Source of the DNA: UBA830 sp038146925
Lineage (GTDB): Bacteria; Pseudomonadota; Alphaproteobacteria; MPNO01; UBA830
Direction of reading: 5' to 3'
DNA length: 64,000 nucleotides
NCBI GenBank assembly: GCA_038146925.1
Contig: JAYQSP010000005.1
Coordinates: 1-64,000 of the forward strand
Shown: one piece after another, positions 19,108 to 26,891 of the stretch
Position numbering within the stretch: position 1 is the stretch's first letter
Layout of the letters: every line of letters starts with the position of its first letter
Translations under genes and position numbers: made by a program
The notes under the pieces: generated by a model
What the model was told of the DNA's origin: nothing
Seen by the model: only the letters and a program-made list of their open reading frames with translations
Database searches by the model: none

Positions 19108-20637
19108 ATGGGCAACTTTCTGAAAAACACCCGCCGAGTGTCGGCGCTTTGCACGCTATTGACTTGCGCTTTTCTATTGTCGCCGTGGCAGTCGAATGCC
19201 GCTGAGTATGGCGGTCCTCGCAAAATGGATCCCGCGGCGAAAGAGGTCGAGACCGATAAGTCAAAATTTGGTTCCGATCCAACTTACGAAGACAAGCCGT
19301 ACTCCGCTGAAGAGCAAATTAAAATTTACGGAGGCAAGCGTGCGGTAGAAGTCGTCAGGCCGCTAATCGAACTATTCCGGCCCCAGTATTCTGAGGGACC
19401 CTTTCGACAGGGCGAAAATCCTTTTGGCTCAAAAAATACGTCATCTCTTCAATTCCTGGCCTTCGGAGATTGGCGTACCGCGATGGCCTTTAACGACAAC
19501 GGTGCGTTGGAGGTGGGGCAGTTGGCTACAAGGTTGAACCTCGACCTTGACCTGAAGTTGACTGGTACCGAGAGGATCCATGCCTTTATCCGGCCGCTTG
19601 ATAAGGGCGGGAACTTTACGCGTTACGAATTTTCGGGCGATGATCGCGAGAGCGGAACGAGCTTTGAGCTCGACGGAAACATCGAAACGCTGTTTTTTGA
19701 GGGTGACATTGGCGCAATTTACTCGGGCATCATAGATGAGCATGCGTCTTTCGACCTACCGATTGCCCTTGGGCTGACGCCTTTTATCTTCCAGAACGGT
19801 GTTTGGGTCGAAGATGCTTTCACAGGTGGCGCGATCACACTTGCCGCAAAAACCAGCCCTGCCCTGAACATCTCCAACATGGACTTCACCTTTTTTGCTG
19901 GTTTCGACAAAGTAACTACGCCTGCAGCAAGAGACGCCCTTGGTGGCCTGAACGACGACAACAATTTAAATGTTTTCGGTCTCGCTTCATTTTTTGATGC
20001 TAATGAAGGCTACTTTGAGGCTGGATTTGGTGTCATCGAAGGCAAAGACGAGTTTGCAGACATTGATTACAAATCGATAACTGGAGCGTTTACCAGTCGT
20101 TACGGCGCTTGGCTCTCTAATAGCATCCGCTTCGTCTCAACTTTTGATCAGGACCGAGACAATGGTGCTCAGCAGACCGCGGACGGACAAATTATCCTTC
20201 TTGAAAATTCTCTTATCACCTCTCTGCCATCGACCCTTGTTCCTTACGCTAACTTCTGGGTGGGCTTCGATCGTCCTCAACCCCTTGCTGATGACAGCGG
20301 TCTACTCAAAAACACCGGTATAAGTTTCGAAACAGATGGTCTTACCGGTTTTCCAAAGCTGGATGACACGGGCCACGATACTTTTGGTGGTGCAATCGGC
20401 GTCTCATATATCTTCGCTCTAAATCAACAATTGGTTGTTGAAGCTGCGGCAGTGGAGCCAATTGGTGATGACATTGAGCCCGGCCGAGCAGCGCAAGGCA
20501 GTCAATTAGGACTTTCAGTAAGGTATCAGCGGCCTATCGCGCCCGGTTGGATCGTGAGGACCGATGCAATGATGGGTTTCTTGGAAAACGTTGAAGACAT
20601 TAGTGGTGTTCGTTTCGAAATACGCCGTAAATTCTAG
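19108..20637 (+). CDS. Porin-like outer membrane beta-barrel protein
   Basis: A 509-residue protein with a signal peptide (about 1-31, ending QSNAA) and no cysteine in the mature part. Much of the sequence alternates hydrophobic and polar residues in strand-sized pieces (YFEAGFGVIEGKDEFADIDY). It ends in phenylalanine (VRFEIRRKF), the usual C-terminal signal for outer-membrane barrel assembly. An acidic/charged segment after the signal (about 35-110) may be a periplasmic plug. In this setting it could be the barrel of a porin-cytochrome conduit. It lacks the N-terminal CXXC of MtrB-type proteins and I see no clear similarity to MtrB/PioB, so a general porin role remains possible. Confidence 0.7.
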   Translation: MGNFLKNTRRVSALCTLLTCAFLLSPWQSNAAEYGGPRKMDPAAKEVETDKSKFGSDPTYEDKPYSAEEQIKIYGGKRAVEVVRPLIELFRPQYSEGPFRQGENPFGSKNTSSLQFLAFGDWRTAMAFNDNGALEVGQLATRLNLDLDLKLTGTERIHAFIRPLDKGGNFTRYEFSGDDRESGTSFELDGNIETLFFEGDIGAIYSGIIDEHASFDLPIALGLTPFIFQNGVWVEDAFTGGAITLAAKTSPALNISNMDFTFFAGFDKVTTPAARDALGGLNDDNNLNVFGLASFFDANEGYFEAGFGVIEGKDEFADIDYKSITGAFTSRYGAWLSNSIRFVSTFDQDRDNGAQQTADGQIILLENSLITSLPSTLVPYANFWVGFDRPQPLADDSGLLKNTGISFETDGLTGFPKLDDTGHDTFGGAIGVSYIFALNQQLVVEAAAVEPIGDDIEPGRAAQGSQLGLSVRYQRPIAPGWIVRTDAMMGFLENVEDISGVRFEIRRKF

Positions 20638-20651
20638 GTGGAAGATTTAAC

Positions 20652-21938
20652 ATGACTGATGTAATTCAACTGATATCGATCGCTATACTGGCAATCTGTT
20701 TAGGTTATTGTCTCTTAATTTTTAGTCAGAATTTTTCGGCAAACCGCCTCGCCGTCGCGCGGGAGGCTGCAGAGCTTGGTCACCTAAACGCGTTAACTGG
20801 TGAGTTGATTGAGCGCCAGAGGGTCAAAAAAGAGATTGAAGACGGCGCTTGGAATGGATTTCGAAAGTTCAGGGTTTCCAAAAAGCAGATTGAGGCGAAA
20901 GACCAATGTTCTTTTTACCTCACACCGCATGACGGGCGGCCTGTTCCACCCTTCCAGCCCGGTCAATTCCTCACATTCAGGTTGGACATACCAGACCAGA
21001 GAAAGCCGGTTATTCGCTGTTACAGCCTTTCTGACTGCCCCCGGCCCGATCATTATCGTGTGACCATCAAACGTGTTCCGCCCCCGAGAGATACAGAACA
21101 CCCACCGGGGCTTTCGTCTAACTTTTTTCACGACGAGATAGAAGAGGGCCAAATACTGGATGTACGGGCTCCCGGCGGCCACTTTTTTCTCGATACAACC
21201 CGCTCGACGCCGGTGGTATTAATCGGAGGCGGTATTGGGCTGACGCCTGTCCTAAGCATGGTAAACCATATTGTTGAAACCGGTTCCAAAAGAGAGACCT
21301 GGTTTTTCTATGGTGTTCAGAACGGCGAAGACCATGCAATGAAGGAACACCTCCAGAAGATCGATGACGAACACGACAACATAAAAATATGCGTAGTCTA
21401 CAGTCGCCCAAGAGAGGGCGAGGACGTCGAGGGAGAGGACTACAAGTATAAGGGTCGCGTAGGAGCGGACCTTTTCCGCGAGGTGCTGCCGTCGAATAAC
21501 TACGATTATTACTTTTGCGGCCCTCCGCCGATGATGAACTCCCTGTTTGAGGGGCTGAGAGATTGGGATGTTCCCGAGGAGAAAATACACTACGAGGCGT
21601 TCGGGCCTGCAACGGTTTCCAAAAAGAAAGACGCTGACAAGGCAAGCGAGAAAGCGCCATCTGCCGTATCTGATGCGGCAGAAAACTTCGTCGTTAATTT
21701 TGCAAAGACCGGCAAAGAAATTGCATGGGACCCGGATGTTGGTTCTATTTTGGATTTGGCCGAGGACAATGACATAGTGATTGATTCCGGTTGCCGAGCG
21801 GGTAACTGTGGAACCTGTGAGACGGCTATAAAATCCGGTGATGTCGAATACTTGTCGGAGCCGGGAGAAATGCCCGACGCTGGCAGTTGCCTGGCGTGTG
21901 TTGCGGTTCCGAAAGGGCCAATAACGCTTGATGCTTAA
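20652..21938 (+). CDS. Membrane-anchored FAD/NAD(P)H reductase with [2Fe-2S] domain
   Basis: A 428-residue oxidoreductase. One N-terminal membrane helix (about 5-25) is followed by a charged linker, an FNR-type FAD domain (VIRCYSLSDCP at about 118-128), an NAD(P)-binding domain (GGGIGLTPVLSM, then FCGPPPMMN), an acidic/Lys linker (about 320-345), and a C-terminal plant-type [2Fe-2S] ferredoxin domain with CRAGNCGTC and a distal cysteine in GSCLACV. The layout resembles NqrF and dioxygenase reductases. It would move electrons between NAD(P)H and the membrane. It begins 14 bases after the porin-like gene and ends the seven-gene cluster, which suggests it is the cytoplasmic electron entry or exit of the same system. 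Confidence 0.85.
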   Translation: MTDVIQLISIAILAICLGYCLLIFSQNFSANRLAVAREAAELGHLNALTGELIERQRVKKEIEDGAWNGFRKFRVSKKQIEAKDQCSFYLTPHDGRPVPPFQPGQFLTFRLDIPDQRKPVIRCYSLSDCPRPDHYRVTIKRVPPPRDTEHPPGLSSNFFHDEIEEGQILDVRAPGGHFFLDTTRSTPVVLIGGGIGLTPVLSMVNHIVETGSKRETWFFYGVQNGEDHAMKEHLQKIDDEHDNIKICVVYSRPREGEDVEGEDYKYKGRVGADLFREVLPSNNYDYYFCGPPPMMNSLFEGLRDWDVPEEKIHYEAFGPATVSKKKDADKASEKAPSAVSDAAENFVVNFAKTGKEIAWDPDVGSILDLAEDNDIVIDSGCRAGNCGTCETAIKSGDVEYLSEPGEMPDAGSCLACVAVPKGPITLDA

Positions 21939-21948
21939 TTCAATTCTC

Positions 21949-21981
21949 ATTGGCTCATAGAAAAACCCCTAGAGCCAAATA
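21949..21981 (+). terminator. Possible hairpin after the redox cluster
   Basis: The sequence ttggctcatag, then about eight bases, then ctagagccaa can pair with one bulge. It lies 10 bases after the reductase stop and before gdhA. No U-tract follows, so a classical intrinsic terminator is uncertain. Confidence 0.35.
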
Positions 21982-22006
21982 ACACTACAATAAGAAAGGT
22001 ATACCA

Positions 22007-23374
22007 ATGTCGAAGTCTCATTCAGGTTCAAAAACTCAAGAATATCTTGAACGATACATGGAGGGAGTTACCAAAAGGAACCCCGGGCAACCAGAATTCG
22101 TTCAGGCGGTATTTGAAGTGGCGTCGACGATATTTCCTTATATTGCGGATAAGCCGCAGTACCACGAAAATCAGATTTTGGAACGGATGGCAGAACCTGA
22201 GCGTGTTATTTCCTTTCGTGTTCCATGGACCGATGACGACGGAAACATCAGGACAAATCGCGGTTGGAGGGTGCAGTTTAACTCAGCGATTGGCCCTTAT
22301 AAGGGTGGGCTAAGATTTCATCCATCAGTTAATGAGTCCATTCTCAAGTTTCTGGGTTTTGAGCAAACTTTTAAAAACAGTCTCACCGGTCTTCCAATGG
22401 GCGGCGGTAAAGGCGGCGCCAATTTCAATCCCAAAGGAAAATCCGATAATGAGGTCATGCGTTTTTGCCAGTCCTTTATGACGGAACTTGTTCGGCATAT
22501 TGGTCCCGACACAGACGTTCCAGCCGGAGACATCGGCGTCGGCGGGCGGGAAATTGGCTACATGTTTGGTCAATACAAAAGAATGACGAATAGCTTCGTC
22601 GGGGTTCTCACAGGTAAGGGTCTCGAATTCGGTGGATCCAAAATGCGAACCGAGGCGACAGGCTACGGCGCGATTTTTTTCCTCCGAAATATGTTGGCTC
22701 AGCACAAAGATACAATTGAGGGAAAAAAGGTCCTTATCTCTGGTTCCGGCAATGTGGCAACGCATGCTGCTGAGAAATGTCTGCAACTCGGTGCTTCGCC
22801 GCTCACACTCTCGGACTCTGGGGGCTTCATTCACTGTGCAGATGGGTTCACTCAAGAACAGGTAGACTGGATAAAGGACTTGAAGGGCGTTCGTCGGGGA
22901 AGGATATCCGAGGCGGCGGATGAATTTTCCAATGTTACCTTCCACGAGGGCCGTCCTTGGGGCGTCGAGGCAGACTGTGCGGTACCGTCTGCTACTCAAA
23001 ATGAGGTAAATGCCGAAGAGGCAGCCACAATGATTAAAAATGGTGTCAAGGCGGTCGCCGAGGCAGCAAATATGCCCTGTGAACAAGGTGCTGTAGACGC
23101 ATTTATGGATGCGCAGGTGCTATTTGGGCCTGCGAAGGCGGTAAATGCAGGTGGTGTGGGCGTGTCTGGATTGGAAATGAGCCAGAATAGTGCGCGAATT
23201 TCATGGGATGAGGATGAGTTGCGGCGTCTTCTCGAAAATATGATGCGCGATATACATGACTCTTGTGTGGAATTTGGCGGAACCTCTGATGGCCCGATTA
23301 ATTATTTGGCGGGTTCAAATATTGCAGGTTTTGTGAAGGTTGCAGACGCCATGATGAGTTACGGCCACGTCTGA
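22007..23374 (+). CDS. gdhA: NADP-specific glutamate dehydrogenase
   Basis: Converts 2-oxoglutarate and ammonia to glutamate with NADPH in the cytoplasm. The 455-residue length and sequence fit the hexameric GdhA family: substrate region GPYKGGLRFHPSVN with its lysine, GLPMGGGKGGANFNPKGKSD with the catalytic-site lysines, DVPAGDIGVGGREIGYMFGQ, and the NADP-binding fold at SGSGNVATHAAEKC. The start ATG follows a good aagaaagg ribosome binding site. It stands alone between the redox cluster and the aldehyde dehydrogenase gene, with a hairpin on its 3' side. Confidence 0.95.
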   Translation: MSKSHSGSKTQEYLERYMEGVTKRNPGQPEFVQAVFEVASTIFPYIADKPQYHENQILERMAEPERVISFRVPWTDDDGNIRTNRGWRVQFNSAIGPYKGGLRFHPSVNESILKFLGFEQTFKNSLTGLPMGGGKGGANFNPKGKSDNEVMRFCQSFMTELVRHIGPDTDVPAGDIGVGGREIGYMFGQYKRMTNSFVGVLTGKGLEFGGSKMRTEATGYGAIFFLRNMLAQHKDTIEGKKVLISGSGNVATHAAEKCLQLGASPLTLSDSGGFIHCADGFTQEQVDWIKDLKGVRRGRISEAADEFSNVTFHEGRPWGVEADCAVPSATQNEVNAEEAATMIKNGVKAVAEAANMPCEQGAVDAFMDAQVLFGPAKAVNAGGVGVSGLEMSQNSARISWDEDELRRLLENMMRDIHDSCVEFGGTSDGPINYLAGSNIAGFVKVADAMMSYGHV

Positions 23375-23386
23375 GTCCATTCGCAC

Positions 23387-23410
23387 GGTGATTACTGTCA
23401 TCACCATTTT
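23387..23410 (+). terminator. Putative terminator after gdhA
   Basis: ggtgat and atcacc pair around a seven-base loop, followed by attttgg. It lies 12 bases after the gdhA stop. The stem is short (6 bp) and the T-run has only four T, so strength is uncertain. Confidence 0.45.
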
Positions 23411-23476
23411 GGTAAAGACTCAAATTTGCTCGCCGTGCGTTCCTCACCGACCAAGTAAATAAGGCAGGCTTGTCAC

Positions 23477-24872
23477 ATGGAAACCCTAAGAGTTATGTCT
23501 CCTTACAATGGGGATTGCATTGGCGAGCTAAATTTAGTTGGTGCGGCCGAAATAGAGACTATGCTCTCGTCAGCTCACCGTCTTTTTTCTGATAGATCGT
23601 GTTGGTTACCAAAAAGTGACCGTTTGAGCATACTCCGAAAGGCTGCCGAACTAATTAGAGAACGACGAGAACCGTTGGCACTCCAAGCAGCTAGAGGGGG
23701 GGAAGCCGCTGGTTGATTCCCTCGTGGAGATTGATCGTGCTGCAGACGGGATAGAATGTTGCGTCGAAGAGATTCGTACCTCAGCGGGTAACGTCATCCC
23801 CATGCAGATAGATGGCAATTCTTCTTCGAAGGTCGCCTTTACTCAATACGAACCGATAGGCGTAGTGGCAGCGGTAAGTGCGTTCAACCACCCCTTCAAT
23901 TTGATAGTCCACCAAGTGGCACCCGCAGTGGCGACTGGATGCCCGGTCTTAGTCAAACCGGCAGCCAGCACTCCACTGAGTTGTAACGCCTTCTTAGAGA
24001 TCTTGAGAGAGGCGGGGTTGCCGAAGGGTTGGGCGCAGATGGTGTTGCCGGAGAAAACCGAACTTGCGACAGCAATGGTTTCCGACCCAAGAGTATCTTT
24101 CTTCAGTTTTATAGGCTCATCTCGTGTGGGTTGGATGTTAAAATCGAAATTAGCGCCAGGCACCAGGTGTGCGCTTGAACATGGCGGCGTTGCTCCGGTC
24201 ATAATTACAGCGGACGCAAATCTCGATGATGTTGTGGAACGTGTTGCAAAAGGCGGCTTTTATCATGCTGGGCAGGTATGCGTTTCGGTTCAAAGGATTT
24301 TTTGCGATAGCAAAATCGTTGATGTTTTCTCACAAAAACTTGCAGAAGCCGCTGGCAAATTGAAGGTAGGAGACCCCACTAAACCAGATACTGACGTTGG
24401 CCCTCTAATCAGTGAAAAGGAATGTCAAAGGGTGGCGGACTGGGTAAAGGAAGCCATTGACGGAGGGGCGAGCCTTCGAGCGGGAGGGAAAAAAATCTCG
24501 GGAACTTGCTACGAGCCAACTGTTTTGGTCGGGGCAGACAAAAAGGCAAAAATCTCGACTTCCGAAGTTTTTGGGCCGGTTGTAAGTATTTATGCGTACG
24601 ATGATATCGATCATGCGATTGCAGAGGCAAATAGTCTGCCTGTGAGTTTTCAGGCGGCGGTATTTACCCAGAATTTAGATTTGGCGATGCACTGTTACCA
24701 AAATCTTGATGCAACCGCTGTAATGGTGAATGAACACACGGCATTTCGTGTTGATTGGATGCCCTTTGCTGGAGCGAGAACTTCGGGGCACGGTGTTGGC
24801 GGTATTCCTCACACAATCCATGAGATGCAGACTGAAAAGATGATGGTTTGGCGATCTAATTCCATTAATTGA
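23477..24872 (+). pseudogene. NAD(P)-dependent aldehyde dehydrogenase, single-base frameshift
   Basis: The N-terminal 79 residues (23477-23716) and the rest (in frame from about 23693 to 24872) are one ALDH. The break is at a G-run at about 23695-23702; adding one A there restores the family sequence REGGKPLVDS. All key residues are present: Asn in SAFNHPFN, general base Glu in ALEHGG, nucleophile Cys in GFYHAGQVCVS, and the C-terminal FGPVVSIYAYDD. Full length would be about 465 residues, normal for ALDH. A TPP-dependent acetolactate-synthase-like gene follows 34 bases later, a pairing suggesting a joint catabolic role. It could be truly broken or a homopolymer sequencing error; the rest of the gene is undamaged, which favours error or a very recent mutation. 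Confidence 0.8.
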
Positions 24873-24906
24873 GTTTTCGTAATTAAAAACAATCGGGAGG
24901 GATAAA

Positions 24907-26571
24907 ATGAAAGCGTCTGATCTATTCGTTAAATGTCTTGAAGAAGAGGGCGTTGAGAGAATTTTTGGTGTTCCAGGCGAAGAGAATGCCGATGTCATGA
25001 TCTCCCTGAATGACTCAAAAATTGATTTTGTACTATGTCGTCATGAGCAAGCCGCGGCTTTTGCGGCGGATGCTTATGGACGCCTGACTGGAAAGGCGGG
25101 TGTCTGTCTCGCAACTCTTGGACCTGGGGCAACCAATTTGGTGACAGGACTTGCCGACGCAAACATGGACCGAGCACCTGTTGTCGCAATCATTGGGCAA
25201 GGATCTACTAAGCGCCTACACAAAGAAAGCCACCAAAACATGGACTCAGTCGCAATGATGCGACCGATTTCTAAGTGGTCTCAATCAATTCTTTCTGCAG
25301 ACAATATAACTGAGGTGGTCAGGAAAGCCTTTAAAGTGGCTGTTGCGGAAAAACCCGGTGTTACAGTCATAGAGCTGCCGGAAGATCTTGCTAAACTCGA
25401 TGTCCAAGATACTCCTCTTGCCCCCGTTAAAGTTCGTCGCCCCGCGGCAGATCACAAGGCTATTGCCCAGGCTGTAGACTTAATCGGGAAGGCGTCTAAC
25501 CCTATAATTCTCGCAGGAAATGGGGCTATAAGAAAACGGGCAGCGGCACAGTTATCACGTCTAGCACAAAAAACTGGTATCGGCGTTGTGAATACCTTTA
25601 TGGGCAAAGGCGCCGTGTCAATGCATGATGAACATTGCCTTTACACAATGGGCTTGGGCTCTGGTGACTATAACAATCTTGCATTTGATGATGCAGATCT
25701 TGTTATCTCCTGTGGTTATGACCTGGTTGAGTATTCGCCATCCGCATGGAACCGGAAAAATCAAGAAACGAAGAAAATAATTCACATCGATTTTTGGGAA
25801 GCGGAAGTTGACAAGGATTATCAACCTGATGTTGAAGTCGTCGGCGATTTAGCTGATGCACTCTGGCAATTAAATGAAGCAATAAACCAAAAATTTGAGG
25901 GAAAATTGCCCCTCTTCGACGTTAAGAAGCGGCTCGATTTGCGGGAAAAGCTGACCCGGGATTTTGCCGCAGAAAAAGATGATACGTCTGTGCCCGTCAA
26001 ACCTCAGAAAATACTCTGGGATGTACGACAGGTATTAGGCGATGAGGATATCCTGTTATCCGATGTTGGTGCGCACAAGATGTGGATTTCACGGTACTTC
26101 CAGTGTGTCGAACCGAACACCTGTTTGATCTCTAATGGATTCTGTACGATGGGCTTCGCTATGCCAGGATCGATTGGCGCTAAGATAGCATTCCCCGAAC
26201 GTCGTGTTTTATCAATATCCGGTGATGCTGGATTTATGATGAACGTACAAGATCTCGAAACTGCAGTCCGGCGCAAATTAAACATTGTTGCAATGGTGTG
26301 GGAAGACGGTGAGTACGGATTGATCAAATGGAAACAACAAAACGGTTTTGACGGTAAACATTCTGATTTGGCCTTTACTAATCCGGATTTTGAGGCATTA
26401 GCCAGCAGTTTTGGGATGTGGGGCAAAAAGGTAACCAGCACAGACCAAATTGTTCCACTCCTAGAGGAAGCGTTCTCGCAGGAGGGGCCGGCTTTGATTT
26501 CAGTGCCGGTCGATTACAGCGAAAATATGAAATTGTCAGATCGTCTTGGACAGGTATCTGTCCCGATTTAA
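24907..26571 (+). CDS. Acetolactate synthase large-subunit-like TPP enzyme
   Basis: A 554-residue thiamine-diphosphate enzyme of the acetohydroxyacid synthase/AlsS group, which joins two pyruvates to acetolactate or acts on related 2-oxo acids. The N-terminal PYR domain has the catalytic glutamate in CRHEQAAAFAADAYGRLTGK. The central domain (about 190-320) is present. The C-terminal PP domain has the TPP/Mg motif SISGDAGFMMNVQDLETAVR. The length without a neighbouring regulatory subunit gene fits catabolic AlsS-type enzymes. It starts at ATG with a cgggaggga ribosome binding site and lies directly after the aldehyde dehydrogenase gene. The exact substrate cannot be decided from sequence. Confidence 0.85.
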   Translation: MKASDLFVKCLEEEGVERIFGVPGEENADVMISLNDSKIDFVLCRHEQAAAFAADAYGRLTGKAGVCLATLGPGATNLVTGLADANMDRAPVVAIIGQGSTKRLHKESHQNMDSVAMMRPISKWSQSILSADNITEVVRKAFKVAVAEKPGVTVIELPEDLAKLDVQDTPLAPVKVRRPAADHKAIAQAVDLIGKASNPIILAGNGAIRKRAAAQLSRLAQKTGIGVVNTFMGKGAVSMHDEHCLYTMGLGSGDYNNLAFDDADLVISCGYDLVEYSPSAWNRKNQETKKIIHIDFWEAEVDKDYQPDVEVVGDLADALWQLNEAINQKFEGKLPLFDVKKRLDLREKLTRDFAAEKDDTSVPVKPQKILWDVRQVLGDEDILLSDVGAHKMWISRYFQCVEPNTCLISNGFCTMGFAMPGSIGAKIAFPERRVLSISGDAGFMMNVQDLETAVRRKLNIVAMVWEDGEYGLIKWKQQNGFDGKHSDLAFTNPDFEALASSFGMWGKKVTSTDQIVPLLEEAFSQEGPALISVPVDYSENMKLSDRLGQVSVPI

Positions 26572-26891
26572 ATGGATATGTGTCCTGGCTAAATGGAGAA
26601 GAATAACTCTATATTCTTCCCTACAAAGGTTCCTCTCCAAGGCCTGCAGAGCCCCAAGCCGTAAATTGGGATGGTGACTTTGCTGAGCTTGGCTCGCGTA
26701 AGTTAAAGACACTAGCGTGACACTGTGTCACTCTGCTCAGCAGTCGCATTTATCCTAGTTTCTAGGGATCGTCAGCGGCCTGATGGCTGTGCGAGTGTGG
26801 AATGTCTATGAATAAATTTCCTCTCTAAATTCACGCGGGATTTATATGTCTTCGGCGCCTCGTATATTTATTATCGACACGGTGATTTTTG
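26572..26891. other. Intergenic region before ccmF, with a palindrome
   Basis: No gene is seen in these ~320 bases. The main structure is the perfect 15-base palindrome gtgacactgtgtcac at 26717-26731. The last 100 bases are AT-rich and could hold the ccmF promoter. No ccmE gene is present here, although ccmE often precedes ccmF. Confidence 0.5.
26717..26731. promoter_or_regulatory. Perfect palindrome, operator-like
   Basis: gtgacac-t-gtgtcac is an exact inverted repeat with a single central base, about 160 bases upstream of ccmF. It has the size and symmetry of a dimeric regulator site. I do not recognise the regulator. It could also be a small hairpin ending the upstream transcript. Confidence 0.4.

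Noticed and set aside
19108..20637. MtrB/PioB-type barrel as a firm call
   Set aside because: No N-terminal CXXC in the mature protein and no recognisable family segment; kept only as porin-like.
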